Positions 39,519 through 48,811 of a DNA stretch of 64,000 nt are shown piece after piece; the stretch's first letter is position 1; the number at the start of each line of letters is the position of its first letter. Made by a program: the position numbers and the translations under genes. Origin of the DNA: Shewanella algidipiscicola (lineage in GTDB: Bacteria > Pseudomonadota > Gammaproteobacteria > Enterobacterales > Shewanellaceae); contig NZ_QPQT01000007.1 of NCBI RefSeq assembly GCF_003605125.1, forward strand, positions 1 through 64,000, given 5' to 3'. The notes beneath the pieces were generated by a model that did no database searches, was not told the DNA's origin, and was given only the letters and a program-made list of their open reading frames with translations.

Positions 39519-39998
39519 ATGTATCGAATAGGTGAATTAGCAAAGCTGTGTGAGGTAAAAACTGACACACTGCGATTTTATGAAAAGCATGGTTTGTTAT
39601 CGCCGTTGATGCGAACCGAATCAGGCTATCGTATGTATACCGAAGAGGATGCAGAGCGGTTACGTTTTATCCTGCGGGCCAAGGCGGTGGGATTCACGCT
39701 GGCGGAGATAGCTGAGCTGTTGTCGATTGACTTGGATAAGTCCAATTGGGCGTGCGCCGATGTCAAAGGGATGGTGGATATCAAGTTAGCTCAGGTGAGC
39801 GCCAAAATCGCCGAGCTTAATCATTTTCAGGTGTCGCTTAAGCGCTTATCCGATGCCTGTTGCGGCGGCCCTGAAAGCGCCGAACATTGTTCAATATTAG
39901 AAGCGCTAGAATCAAACTCTGCTGAAGTAAAGCGTGAAAACCATACTCATCAGCATCAAAATAACCCAAATAAAGCAAGCTGTAAGCGTAAGGGCTAG
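39519..39998 (+). CDS. zntR: MerR-family metal regulator, ZntR-like
   Basis: 159 residues. The N-terminal winged helix (MYRIGELAKLCEVKTDTLRF, in part) and the dimer helix are MerR type. Metal-binding positions match ZntR: a Cys at WACADVK near 86, DACCGG near 112-115 and HCSILEALE near 123. E. coli ZntR senses Zn(II) (also Cd, Pb). A His-rich tail (HTHQHQNN) is extra. It is followed after 2 bases by a permease gene, not zntA, so its true effector could be another soft metal or metalloid. Confidence 0.8.
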   Translation: MYRIGELAKLCEVKTDTLRFYEKHGLLSPLMRTESGYRMYTEEDAERLRFILRAKAVGFTLAEIAELLSIDLDKSNWACADVKGMVDIKLAQVSAKIAELNHFQVSLKRLSDACCGGPESAEHCSILEALESNSAEVKRENHTHQHQNNPNKASCKRKG

Positions 39999-40000
39999 TT

Positions 40001-41356
40001 ATGTTATTAAGTCATTTTATCGATCTGTTTTTAGAGTCAGCCCCTTGGTTGCTACTGGGATTAGTGTTGGCAGGCATGTTAAAGATGTTTGTGCCTATGA
40101 CATGGATGCAACGACAGCTAGGGGGCCATGGCTTTAAAACCACCGTCAAGGCGGCGGTGCTGGGCGCGCCTTTACCCTTATGTTCTTGTGGAGTGATCCC
40201 CGCCGCAGTAGGGCTGCGCCGCTCTGGCGCGTCGAAGGCGGCGACCACCTCATTTTTAGTCTCGACCCCTGAAACCGGCATAGATTCTGTCAGCGTATCT
40301 TATGTCTTGCTTGGGCCATTTATGGCGATTGTCAGACCGATTGCCGCTATTGCCAGCGCCATTGTCGCAGGCTTGTTAGTTGGCCGTGATGATGACCAAG
40401 TAGCGCCTGCAACCTCAGTGTCAGACAAGGACGCGGCAACCGCGAGCTGCTGTAGCAGTGATAAAGCCGAGGTCGTGGTGGCGTCTTGTTGTAGTAGCAA
40501 AGCTGCCACGCCCGTAAAAAGTGGCGGTGGTGCTAGTCAAGGGAATAAGCCGCTCATCATGCGCCCATTAGGTGAAAGTGCTCGTATGATGGCAATGTCG
40601 CCTCAAGGCGCTACGCAAGTGGCTAGCCTTAAGCCAGTCGCTGCCAGCGCCAGCTGTTGTAGCGACAAGGCTGCCGCTAAAATTGAGTCTGCATCGAGCT
40701 GTTGCAGCACGGAGAATAAGGATGAGACTGCTGAAAGTTGCTGCGCCTCGACCCAAGATATCGCCAGCGAGCTTAAAGGCACCTCGGTGATCGCCAGAAT
40801 GGGCAAAGGGCTGCACTATGCCGCCACCGATTTGATTCGCGATACCACCCTTTGGCTGTTGATCGGTTTGTTTTTTGCGGCCTTAGTGCAAACCTATGTT
40901 CCAGGCGATTTTATGGCGAAATGGGGCGATGGACTGCTTGCCATGTTGGTGATGGTGCTGATCTCTGTGCCTATGTATATCTGCGCTACGGCATCGACGC
41001 CGATTGCTGCAGGGCTATTACTTGCTGGGGTGTCACCCGGCGCGGTATTGGTGTTTATGCTCGCCGGCCCTGCGACTAATATCGCCACCTTAGGGGTTGT
41101 CGCTAAAGAGTTGGGTAAGCGTGCCTTATATGGTTATCTGGGCGGCGTACTCGGTGTAGCCTTAGTCTCTGGGGTGATAGTTAATTACCTTGTTGATACC
41201 TTTGGTTTTGAGGTGATGCCGCAAGTGGGTGAGCAGCACAGCCTATTACCCGATGCCGTTGTGTACACCTCTGGCGTTGTGCTAGCGATATTGATGTTAA
41301 AGGTACTGCTGGAAAAGCTGCCTAAAAACTGGTGGCGCCGTGATTGCTGCTCATAA
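40001..41356 (+). CDS. Permease (DUF318/UPF0718 family) with Cys-rich linker, probable metal or metalloid exporter
   Basis: 451 residues. Two membrane halves (about 1-130 and 285-440) share the family pattern; PLPLCSCGVIP near 60-70 is the family signature, also seen in ArsP-type permeases. A long soluble linker (about 135-275) carries five vicinal CC pairs (near 148, 161, 217, 233, 245), mostly SCCS, and a sixth pair ends the protein (near 448). These would bind soft metals or arsenite. Co-transcribed with the MerR-type regulator upstream, so the substrate is probably what the regulator senses. Arsenic or zinc export is inferred, not shown. Confidence 0.85.
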   Translation: MLLSHFIDLFLESAPWLLLGLVLAGMLKMFVPMTWMQRQLGGHGFKTTVKAAVLGAPLPLCSCGVIPAAVGLRRSGASKAATTSFLVSTPETGIDSVSVSYVLLGPFMAIVRPIAAIASAIVAGLLVGRDDDQVAPATSVSDKDAATASCCSSDKAEVVVASCCSSKAATPVKSGGGASQGNKPLIMRPLGESARMMAMSPQGATQVASLKPVAASASCCSDKAAAKIESASSCCSTENKDETAESCCASTQDIASELKGTSVIARMGKGLHYAATDLIRDTTLWLLIGLFFAALVQTYVPGDFMAKWGDGLLAMLVMVLISVPMYICATASTPIAAGLLLAGVSPGAVLVFMLAGPATNIATLGVVAKELGKRALYGYLGGVLGVALVSGVIVNYLVDTFGFEVMPQVGEQHSLLPDAVVYTSGVVLAILMLKVLLEKLPKNWWRRDCCS

Positions 41357-41411
41357 CACGGGGTAAGCTAGCTTAACTGTCGTAGATCGGATTTGAAATT
41401 AATTATCAGCC

Positions 41412-41438
41412 AAAAGGCACTCAATGAGTGCCTTTTTT
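41412..41438 (+). terminator. Terminator of the permease operon
   Basis: AAAAGGCACTC pairs with GAGTGCCTTTT around AAT, with a six-T tract. Confidence 0.88.
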
Positions 41439-41459
41439 ATGGGTAACACAGAGTGTTGC

Positions 41460-42494
41460 TTAACTGGCTGGTACAAAATCCATGGGGATATTGCGTTCGG
41501 TTACCGCGGCTTGGGTGACGCTGACCTCCTGTTCATCGGCATGAATAAAGAAGGGGGATTGTGGATCGTCTGGGTTGTTGCTCGACTCCGGATCATCATT
41601 TTGGGCTAAACAGGTGTAACCTAAGCTGTAACTGTCGGCAGCGACAAAACCAAATTCATATTGGTAACCGATAACTGTCTCTGTGTCATCTAGTATGGCT
41701 TGTACACGCGAGGAGGCGATAGGCGCCACTTGAGCTGGAATGAGCCCTGCATCAGGGCGGAAATCGCTCATCTGCGCCAATGGCGTATCGGCTGGGTAAA
41801 GGTAAACGGCTTGATTAAAGGTAGAGCCCTCGGCGGCGGTTTCACAGGCTGTCACGGTATCGGGACTGATTTGACCACGAATCGCGCCCACTTCGGCATT
41901 ATTAACCAATTGCACCGAGGTTGGTTTGAGTGTCCAGTAGGCTTTATTGCCGTGGGGCGCCTGTAGTCCTTTAGCCAGATCGAATTCGGCGACAAACAGG
42001 TTGTTGCCAGCGGCGATAGTAAAGGCTTTATTAAAAAATAGTCGCCCTGTATCTGGCTCGTCGGCGCCAACACCGCCGCAAGTGCCATTGCTGTTAGTCG
42101 TTAATCCTGCAATCCCATCGATGGTTTGTACATAGGAGCTATCTTCATTGGCAACTTCACTGTTTTCCATGTAGATACACATTTGGTATTCACCGACGGG
42201 AACCGATTGGCCACTGACCAATGTGGCTGTCTCTTGGCCTTGAACGGTAAGTAAGTCGACCATTTTGAGCTCGCCGTTATCCGATACATCAAATGACAGT
42301 GACTGCCCATTACCTTTGAGCACGACTTGTTTAAAGGCGATATTGACAACTTGAGCATCGGCAGGGTTATCGGACACGCCAAGACTAAAGCTGCCTGATA
42401 GTGCTGGGTCAGGGGCGTCATTGCTATCGCTGCCGCCACAAGCGGTGAGGACACTGGTCAGTGCGATGGCCATTAACGATGTAGAATACTTCAT
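41460..42494 (-). CDS. DUF4382 lipoprotein
   Basis: 344 residues. A lipoprotein signal peptide ends in the lipobox LTAC (Cys19), followed by GGSDSND, which suggests export to the outer membrane rather than inner-membrane retention. A DUF4382-like beta domain (about 33-175, starting GSFSLGVSDNPADAQVV) is followed by a second beta-rich region. Function unknown. It stands alone, convergent with the permease operon. Confidence 0.85.
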   Translation of the reverse strand: MKYSTSLMAIALTSVLTACGGSDSNDAPDPALSGSFSLGVSDNPADAQVVNIAFKQVVLKGNGQSLSFDVSDNGELKMVDLLTVQGQETATLVSGQSVPVGEYQMCIYMENSEVANEDSSYVQTIDGIAGLTTNSNGTCGGVGADEPDTGRLFFNKAFTIAAGNNLFVAEFDLAKGLQAPHGNKAYWTLKPTSVQLVNNAEVGAIRGQISPDTVTACETAAEGSTFNQAVYLYPADTPLAQMSDFRPDAGLIPAQVAPIASSRVQAILDDTETVIGYQYEFGFVAADSYSLGYTCLAQNDDPESSNNPDDPQSPFFIHADEQEVSVTQAAVTERNIPMDFVPAS

Positions 42495-42808
42495 AGATCA
42501 CCTGTTCATCATGTGTAGAGTGAATGTAAAAGGGGTTAATTCACGCCGCTAAGTGAGGTGAACGACGTATATAGATACATTATAGACACACTTAGTTGTC
42601 ATTCTTAAGGTTGAGACATTAACAATAGGGGTGTATGAACCAGAATTAATTTAGTTAGGGGGAATATGGATAGATTATTTACCCATTAAGAGTGATGAGT
42701 CTTGGTAGGAAGCAGCTTGTGGGTTAACTATAAAGGGTTGTAAATCAAGCGGCTTTAAATTGAGTTGCTCAAATTAAAGCCGCCGTCGCTATTTAATCAC
42801 TCAAACCG
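42495..42808. other. Gap upstream of the lipoprotein gene
   Basis: Contains the lipoprotein promoter side and, near 42749-42783, a long hairpin (GCGGCTTTAA...TTAAAGCCGC) that is probably the terminator of the YebC-family gene on the minus strand, although its T-tract is weak. No other gene seen. Confidence 0.5.
42749..42783 (-). terminator. Hairpin after the YebC/YeeN gene
   Basis: A 16-bp stem with one central mismatch (GCGGCTTTAAATTGAG with CTCAAATTAAAGCCGC) and a 3-base loop, just after the stop codon of the minus-strand gene. Confidence 0.65.
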
Positions 42809-43534
42809 TTAGTTTGTAAATTCAGCATTGTGGTAGACGTTTTGCACGTCGTCACAATCTTCTAGCGCCGCTAGAAACTTCTCGAATTGCGCGATCACTT
42901 CAGGATCGGTCACCTCTGTCATGGTTTGCGGCACGAAAGTGATCTCTTCCACTTCAAATTCGATATCGGGTAGTGCTTCGTTTAAGGCGGTTTTAGCTTT
43001 GAAAAATTCGGTATGAGGAGCAAAAACACTGACCATGCCGTCTTCGACTTCAATATCGCTAACATCCACATCGGCCATCATCAGTAGTTCTAAAATGGCT
43101 TCTTCATCGTCACCTTTAAAGACAAATACCGCTTGGTGATCAAACATATGACCAACCGTGCCTGGGCCGCCTAACTTGGCGTCATTTTTAACAAAGGCTT
43201 GTCTCACCTCGGTGAAAGTGCGCTTACCGTTATCGGTTAAACAGTCGACGATGACCATGGCGCCACCCGGGCCGAAGCCTTCATAACGGGCTGTTTCATA
43301 GTCTTCACCGCCGCCGCCACGGGCTTTTTCGATGGCACGATCTATCACGTGAGCCGGAACCTGATCTTTTTTAGCCTTAGCGATCATTTGACGCAGTGCT
43401 AAGTTGCCATCTGGATCGAAACCACCATTTTTTGCGCAAACATAGAGCTCTTTGCCGTAGCGAGAGTACAGTCTAGTTTTTTGCCCAGCCGTTTTGGCCA
43501 TAGATTCTTTGCGATTTTGGTATGCTCTTCCCAT
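42809..43534 (-). CDS. yeeN: YebC/PmpR-family protein, YeeN type
   Basis: 241 residues (E. coli YeeN 238). TACO1/YebC family: MGRAYQNRK start, [20 protein letters not shown] block and [11 protein letters not shown]. YebC-family proteins act at the ribosome to help synthesis of difficult peptide stretches and some have been described as DNA-binding regulators; YeeN is the less studied branch. Cytoplasmic. Monocistronic, with a hairpin downstream. Confidence 0.88.
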   Translation of the reverse strand: MGRAYQNRKESMAKTAGQKTRLYSRYGKELYVCAKNGGFDPDGNLALRQMIAKAKKDQVPAHVIDRAIEKARGGGGEDYETARYEGFGPGGAMVIVDCLTDNGKRTFTEVRQAFVKNDAKLGGPGTVGHMFDHQAVFVFKGDDEEAILELLMMADVDVSDIEVEDGMVSVFAPHTEFFKAKTALNEALPDIEFEVEEITFVPQTMTEVTDPEVIAQFEKFLAALEDCDDVQNVYHNAEFTN

Positions 43535-43639
43535 CTTGATCTATCTCTTTAAGCTAAAAAAATTGGCCCAATGTTAGCAGTTTTATTGGCATTTTTGCAG
43601 ACTTGGATAATGAATTTATCAAAACAGCGCTAAGTATCA

Positions 43640-43852
43640 CTATTGCGAGGTTTTTTGTTCTGGCCGGTTAATGAAATCGGGGATCTCTAATATCGCCTCA
43701 ACTCGGGCGGCAAACAGGGCGTGATAACGGCACTTGGTCGTGTGTGGCCTCGAGTCGATAATTGCCATCTCAGCGATGCGATAGCCTTTAATAGAGACCG
43801 ACTCGTGGCGCCGTTCAAATCGATAACGGGCACTTAAGGTGACAAATATCAT
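43640..43852 (-). CDS. Possible small protein, unknown function
   Basis: 70 codons starting MIFVTLSARYRFERR. Codon use resembles neighbouring genes and hydrophobic/charged spacing looks protein-like. GAGG is only 2 bases from the ATG, a poor distance. No family recognised. It is divergent from elaA. Confidence 0.45.
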   Translation of the reverse strand: MIFVTLSARYRFERRHESVSIKGYRIAEMAIIDSRPHTTKCRYHALFAARVEAILEIPDFINRPEQKTSQ

Positions 43853-43913
43853 TGCCTCATAAGGCTGGTGATGAGTAGACTGCTAAATCAATTTAATCAA
43901 GAGTTCGTTATCA

Positions 43914-44366
43914 ATGGTGCAGTGGCAAGAATATGGGTTTTCAGCGCTTAGCGTAAAGCAGTTATATGAGCTAATTAAGCTCAGGATCGATGTGTTTGTG
44001 GTAGAGCAGCATTGCCCTTATCCCGAGCTCGATGGCAAAGACACGCTACCCCAGACTCGCCATCTGTTAGGGATTGATGAACATGGCGCGCTGGTAGCTT
44101 ATGCCCGTATTTTAGCGCCGGGCGTGAGTTATGCCGATAGCAGTATTGGCCGCGTGGTGGTCGCCCGTTGCGCGCGTGGAGCCGGGCTTGCCGAGTCACT
44201 AATGCACAGGGCGATAGCCATTGCCCAAGCGCAATGGCCGCAGGCCAATATCCAAATCGGTGCGCAGCAGTATCTCAGTGGTTTTTATCAACGCATGGGA
44301 TTCACCCCTGTCTCGGATGTGTATCTCGAAGACGGTATACCACATGTCGATATGCTATTAAGCTAA
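43914..44366 (+). CDS. elaA: ElaA-like GNAT acetyltransferase
   Basis: 150 residues (E. coli ElaA 153). GNAT fold: VFVVEQHCPYPELDGKD (about 23-39) is the ElaA block, and GRVVVARCARGAGLAESLM (about 82-100) is the acetyl-CoA binding loop. The acceptor is unknown. ATG at 43914, AAGAG upstream. A bidirectional terminator follows. Confidence 0.88.
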   Translation: MVQWQEYGFSALSVKQLYELIKLRIDVFVVEQHCPYPELDGKDTLPQTRHLLGIDEHGALVAYARILAPGVSYADSSIGRVVVARCARGAGLAESLMHRAIAIAQAQWPQANIQIGAQQYLSGFYQRMGFTPVSDVYLEDGIPHVDMLLS

Positions 44367-44390
44367 GCCGCCAGCATAATGGCCAGTCAT

Positions 44391-44424
44391 AAAAAAGGAG
44401 CACCTTGATGGTGCTCCTTTTTTT
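44391..44424. terminator. Bidirectional terminator
   Basis: AAAAAAGGAGCACC pairs with GGTGCTCCTTTTTT; placed between convergent genes elaA and the next minus-strand gene. Confidence 0.92.
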
Positions 44425-44468
44425 GAGATAAACGCCATAGGCGCTAAAGGCATATTGAATAATAAGCC

Positions 44469-44714
44469 TTAGTCTCGAAGTCGGATCCTTGGATTGTCGT
44501 CAACTTCACCGCGGCTATCTATGGTCGATAGTTGGTGCTGCTGGGCGATAATCGCTAACGGACCCGAAGGCAAATGGCGAACAAACAACAGTCGATAACC
44601 AAACCGAAGCAGGTTATAAAGGGCCATTTTTTGCTCTGCGCTCATAGAGTTCCAATGCTCATCATGATGCAGGCTAGTCCTTCGCCTGTCTTGCAGTTGT
44701 TGTGCTATTTGCAT
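44469..44714 (-). CDS. Small protein of unknown function
   Basis: 81 residues starting MQIAQQLQDRRRTSLHHDEH. Mostly charged N-terminus, then LYNLLRFGYRLLFVRHL (about 33-49) and an acidic/basic tail. No signal peptide. No family recognised. The frame extends to a TTG at 44750, but the ATG at 44714 has AAAGA upstream and is preferred. Confidence 0.65.
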   Translation of the reverse strand: MQIAQQLQDRRRTSLHHDEHWNSMSAEQKMALYNLLRFGYRLLFVRHLPSGPLAIIAQQHQLSTIDSRGEVDDNPRIRLRD

Positions 44715-44932
44715 GTTATTATCTTTACGTATGAAGGCTGATGCAGCCAATTAATCCCGTGCAACCCCTTATCTTGGCGGTTATCACTATCGACTAATGG
44801 GTCGATTGGAGCAGTCTAAAGTGAATTGGCTGTGTAAAAATTGCACGAGATCAAAGTCGGTGCAAGATCATGCGACTAGGTTGAGTAATTATGAAATCGC
44901 TCACGTTTTATTCCGTTTTTTGAGGCCGTAAG

Positions 44933-45810
44933 ATGCTCCAGTATATCGAACCTGTGTTTCGACCACCGTCAGAGTGGAAATCATTAATTTTACAAGTGAC
45001 CAATGGCTGTAGTTGGAATCGTTGCAGTTTTTGCGACATGTATACTGCACCGCAAAAGCAGTTTAAGGCGCAAAAACTCGAGCTGATTGAAGCTGATATC
45101 CTTAAAGTAAAGCAAAGTGGTGTTGCGGTATCACGGGTTTTCCTTGCCGATGGTGATGCAATGGCACTGCCTTTTAAACGTTTAGAGGCGATCTGTTTGT
45201 TGATCCGTGAACACTTACCTCAAGTCACTAGGATAAGCAGTTATTGCCTACCGCGTAACCTTTCTAATAAGACTGATGAGCAACTCGCTCGGCTTAAATC
45301 GTTGGGGTTGAGTCTATTGTATGTGGGCTGTGAAAGTGGCGATGACCAAGTGTTAGCGCATATTGAAAAAGGCGAAACCTTCGAATCATCACTGATGCAT
45401 TGAGCAAAATACGTCGTGCCGGCATGAAATCGTCAGTCATGATATTAAATGGTTTGGGCGGGGTGACGCTTTCTCAACAGCATGCGGTTAACTCGGCTAA
45501 ATTGATGAATGCGGCGCAACCAGATTATTTATCAACCTTAGTCGTGACCTTACCTTTGGGGGCGCAGAGAATGGACAGTCGATTTGACGGGCATTTTGAG
45601 CTGCCCGATCAGTTGGGATTACTGCGTGAAATGCACACCTTGCTGAGTCATCTTGAGTTAGATAAAACTATTTTTCGCTCTGATCATGCCTCAAATTATT
45701 TGGTGCTCAAAGGGGTATTAGGCAAAGATAAAGCCATGTTACTCGCGCAGGTCGAACAGGCATTACAGGGGATGATCCCACTGCGGCATGAATGGCAGCG
45801 AGGCCTGTAA
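44933..45810 (+). pseudogene. Radical SAM protein broken by a frameshift
   Basis: Two adjoining frames encode the halves of one radical SAM protein. The first (44933-45403) carries the cluster motif CSWNRCSFCDMY (CX4CX2C, as in GCSHN.C.FC.MY proteins) and later GCESGDDQVL; it then stops. The second (frame resumes by 45400) begins DALSKIRRAGMK-like and runs to 45810. Adding one base at 45393-45394 joins them as ...ETFESSLDALSKIRRAGMK..., giving 292 residues. GAGG is 7 bases before the ATG. Either a true recent pseudogene or a sequencing error. Substrate unknown. Confidence 0.85.
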
Positions 45811-45848
45811 GGCCAGTGATTAGCCTACAGGCAATGCTAGGATTTAGC

Positions 45849-46682
45849 CTACCTTTCTACATGGATCTCACGAACCGGGCAGGGAACTTCAATGCCGGCC
45901 TGCTTAAGAGCATGAATTAAATCCAGATTTACTTGGTATTTCTTTTGGTGGTAATGGGCTGTGGCAACCCAATAACGCACACCTATTTCCAGCCCTATGC
46001 TATTAAAACCATTGATGCCGATTTGTGGTGCGGCCTGCTGGCTAACATGTTCGCTGCGCTCTAACACCTGACGTATGATGGCAATGACTTGGTCTACGTC
46101 ACTGTTGTAGTTGATATTAAAGTGGTTATTAACCAATTTGTTTTCAAACGAGTTATGCAGTATTTCACCGACAATATGTTTGTTGGGAATGCTGATCACC
46201 TCACCCTCTTCATTGGTCAGCAGGGTTAAGCCAAGATGGATGTTCTTGACGACACCACTGACCCCTTTAATTTCAATCGTATTACCTACCACAAAAGGGC
46301 GAGTCACAATAATAGTGACGCCAGCAGCGTAATTGGCCAGCATGCCTTGCAAGGCCAGCCCAGCGCCTAAGGACGCCGCGCCGATGGCGGCGACCATGGG
46401 GGTGATACTGATCCCTAGCTTGCCCAGCGCAATGATCCCCACCATCACCACTATGATGATCCGCACTAAGTTAGAGACAAAGTTGCTTAGGGTGATATCG
46501 ATATGATGTTTTTCAAATTGCTTAGCGACTAAGTTAGACACCTTGTTAGCCACCCACAGCCCAAGCAGAAAGACCAGCAGTGCACCAACGAGCTGAAAAC
46601 TGTATTTGACCAGAAATTCGGTCAACATGTTGTAGACATTCTGCAGCTGAGCAAGCTCCTGCTCTAAACCATTCTCATTCAT
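45849..46682 (-). CDS. mscS: MscS, small-conductance mechanosensitive channel
   Basis: 277 residues (E. coli 286). Three N-terminal membrane spans (about 27-50, 68-90, 95-130); the pore helix TM3 has the Ala/Gly pattern AASLGAGLALQGMLANYAAGV. The cytoplasmic vestibule follows (about 135-277). It opens under membrane tension in hypo-osmotic shock. AGGAA lies before the ATG. Convergent with the radical SAM pseudogene; the lengthy N-terminus is short compared with MscK types. Confidence 0.93.
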   Translation of the reverse strand: MNENGLEQELAQLQNVYNMLTEFLVKYSFQLVGALLVFLLGLWVANKVSNLVAKQFEKHHIDITLSNFVSNLVRIIIVVMVGIIALGKLGISITPMVAAIGAASLGAGLALQGMLANYAAGVTIIVTRPFVVGNTIEIKGVSGVVKNIHLGLTLLTNEEGEVISIPNKHIVGEILHNSFENKLVNNHFNINYNSDVDQVIAIIRQVLERSEHVSQQAAPQIGINGFNSIGLEIGVRYWVATAHYHQKKYQVNLDLIHALKQAGIEVPCPVREIHVER

Positions 46683-46887
46683 AAGGTTGTTCCTGACACT
46701 GTGGCAACAAATAATCGTTAAGGTTACTTAATTTTCAAGAGTTTGATAATCACTATCTGCTTAAATCACTCTATTGGCTTAATGCGTGATTGAGGTCAAG
46801 CTATGGGCATCATTTTCTAAGCGGAGCACTGGGTTAAGTTATAGTTCAACGAGGACAAATTGATAAATGGTTTAATTAAGGAGCGAT

Positions 46888-47346
46888 ATGAAAGCGTTAG
46901 TATTAGTGTTAAGTTTGCTGGCATCGGTTAGTGCCCAAGCGGCGACTCTAGTCGTGGGAGACAGCCTAAATACAGTTGAGCTACAAGATCAGCATGAGCA
47001 AACCTTGGTGGTAGATCAAAACACCCGCATCGTGCTGTTTAGCCGAGGCATGAAGGGCGGTGACATCATTAAGGCGGCGCTGGAGTCACTACCGCAGACG
47101 GAGCAAGCAGAAGGGCTCGTTTATGTCGCCGATATTAGTGGCATGCCATCACTCATCGCCAAGTTTGTCGCCATACCACAAATGCAGGATCTGCCTTTTC
47201 AAATCGCCTTAGACCGGGAAGGGCAAGTAACGCAGCAGTGGCTGGGTAATAAAGACAGTGCAACGGTTATGCACCTGCAACAGCTCAAGATTGTTGCCAT
47301 GACTCAAGTGGACACGCCTGAAGCGCTAGTGGCTGCGATAAAATAG
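46888..47346 (+). CDS. Periplasmic protein, thioredoxin-fold-like, unknown function
   Basis: 152 residues with a Sec signal peptide (1-19, cut after AQA). The mature part (TLVVGDSLNTVELQDQHEQT, VVLF-type strand RIVLFSRGMKGG, VYVADISGMPSLIA) looks like a thioredoxin fold, but it has no cysteine, so it is not a disulfide enzyme. AAGGAGCGAT precedes the ATG. Stands alone. Confidence 0.7.
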   Translation: MKALVLVLSLLASVSAQAATLVVGDSLNTVELQDQHEQTLVVDQNTRIVLFSRGMKGGDIIKAALESLPQTEQAEGLVYVADISGMPSLIAKFVAIPQMQDLPFQIALDREGQVTQQWLGNKDSATVMHLQQLKIVAMTQVDTPEALVAAIK

Positions 47347-47635
47347 TTCATTACATCTTGCCTCGGTTATCTTGATGTTGCGCAGTGTTGGGTAAGACTA
47401 ACGCCGCGCAGCTCATATCATATCTCCATCATGGCCTGTTTGGTGCTGCTCGTTTGTGCATGGCGTGATTGGCTGAGTTTTACCTCCTCGTTTACCATCA
47501 CCCCTTATTGAATAAAAAGTTATCTTTGGAGCATTAAAATTCATTGCTATTAGGGCTGAAATAGCGTTTACTGCGGATGATTTTTTAATCAGTTTAACTC
47601 ACGCTATTTTATGCTGCTATGGAGATACTGGCGCG

Positions 47636-48811
47636 ATGAGCCAATTTCAATCTATTGATGTTAATGATTATTATGACTCTGAGACATTTGAGCGTATTAA
47701 ATCGTTTGCCCAAGATAAGCCCACACCATTTGTGGTCATTGATACTCAGATTGTTGCCAAGCAATATCAGGCAATGGTGGATAACTTTCCATACGCCAGT
47801 ATTTACTATGCGGTTAAGGCCAATCCCGCGCCGCAAGTGTTAACCCTGCTGCGTGACAAAGGCGCCAATTTTGATATTGCCTCAATTTACGAGCTCGATA
47901 TGGTTACTGAGCTTGGTGTGAGCTGCGATAGAGTAAGCTATGGCAATACCATCAAGAAGCGCGCCGATGTGCGGGCGTTTTTTGCTCGTGGTGTACGTAT
48001 GTTTGCCTCAGATTCAGAAGCCGATCTACGGATGTTAGCCGAAGAGGCGCCGGGGGCGCGCGTTTATGTGCGGATTTTAACTGAGGGCACTCATACTGCC
48101 GACTGGCCTTTATCACGTAAATTTGGCTGTCAAAATGAGATGGCCTATGACCTGCTCGTGCTGGCTAAGGCATTGGGGCTTGAACCCTACGGGATCTCGT
48201 TTCATGTGGGATCGCAGCAACGTGACATTGGCGCATGGGATTCGGCGATTGGTAAAGTCAAAAGCATCTTCGATCGCCTCAGTGAGGAGCACGGTATTAT
48301 CCTCAAGATGATTAATCTTGGTGGTGGTTTTCCGGCTAACTATATCGATAAAACCAATCCGCTGGAAACCTATGCCGAGCAGATAACGCACTTTTTGCAG
48401 GAAGATTTTGGCGATAACTTGCCAGAAATTATTATAGAGCCCGGTCGTTCGCTGTTGTCTAACGCTGGGGTATTAGTATCAGAGGTGGTGTTGATCAGTA
48501 AGAAGTCACACACAGCGTTGGAGCGTTGGGTCTTTACCGATGTTGGTAAATTTTCTGGCTTGATTGAAACCATGGATGAAGCGATAAAGTTTCCTATCTA
48601 TTGTGAGCGTCAGGGCGAACTGGATAAATGTGTAATTGCAGGGCCGACCTGTGACAGTGCCGATATCATGTATGAGCATTACCATTATGGCTTGCCCAGT
48701 GATTTAGCCATCGGCGATCGTCTCTATTGGCTCAGTGCTGGCGCCTATACCACCACTTATTCGGCGGTATGTTTTAACGGTTTCCCACCGCTAAAAGACT
48801 ATTATTTATAG
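47636..48811 (+). CDS. Ornithine/lysine-type decarboxylase, fold III PLP enzyme
   Basis: 391 residues of the eukaryotic-type ornithine decarboxylase family. The PLP lysine is in YYAVKANPAP (about 58-67); HVGSQ (about 190), GGGFP (about 228), EPGRS (about 264) and GPTCDSADIM (about 338-347) are the family blocks. The CDSAD loop is found in enzymes acting on ornithine and often also lysine. It would make putrescine and/or cadaverine. GGAG is 11 bases before the ATG, slightly far. E. coli SpeC is a different fold, so that symbol is not used. Confidence 0.9.
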   Translation: MSQFQSIDVNDYYDSETFERIKSFAQDKPTPFVVIDTQIVAKQYQAMVDNFPYASIYYAVKANPAPQVLTLLRDKGANFDIASIYELDMVTELGVSCDRVSYGNTIKKRADVRAFFARGVRMFASDSEADLRMLAEEAPGARVYVRILTEGTHTADWPLSRKFGCQNEMAYDLLVLAKALGLEPYGISFHVGSQQRDIGAWDSAIGKVKSIFDRLSEEHGIILKMINLGGGFPANYIDKTNPLETYAEQITHFLQEDFGDNLPEIIIEPGRSLLSNAGVLVSEVVLISKKSHTALERWVFTDVGKFSGLIETMDEAIKFPIYCERQGELDKCVIAGPTCDSADIMYEHYHYGLPSDLAIGDRLYWLSAGAYTTTYSAVCFNGFPPLKDYYL

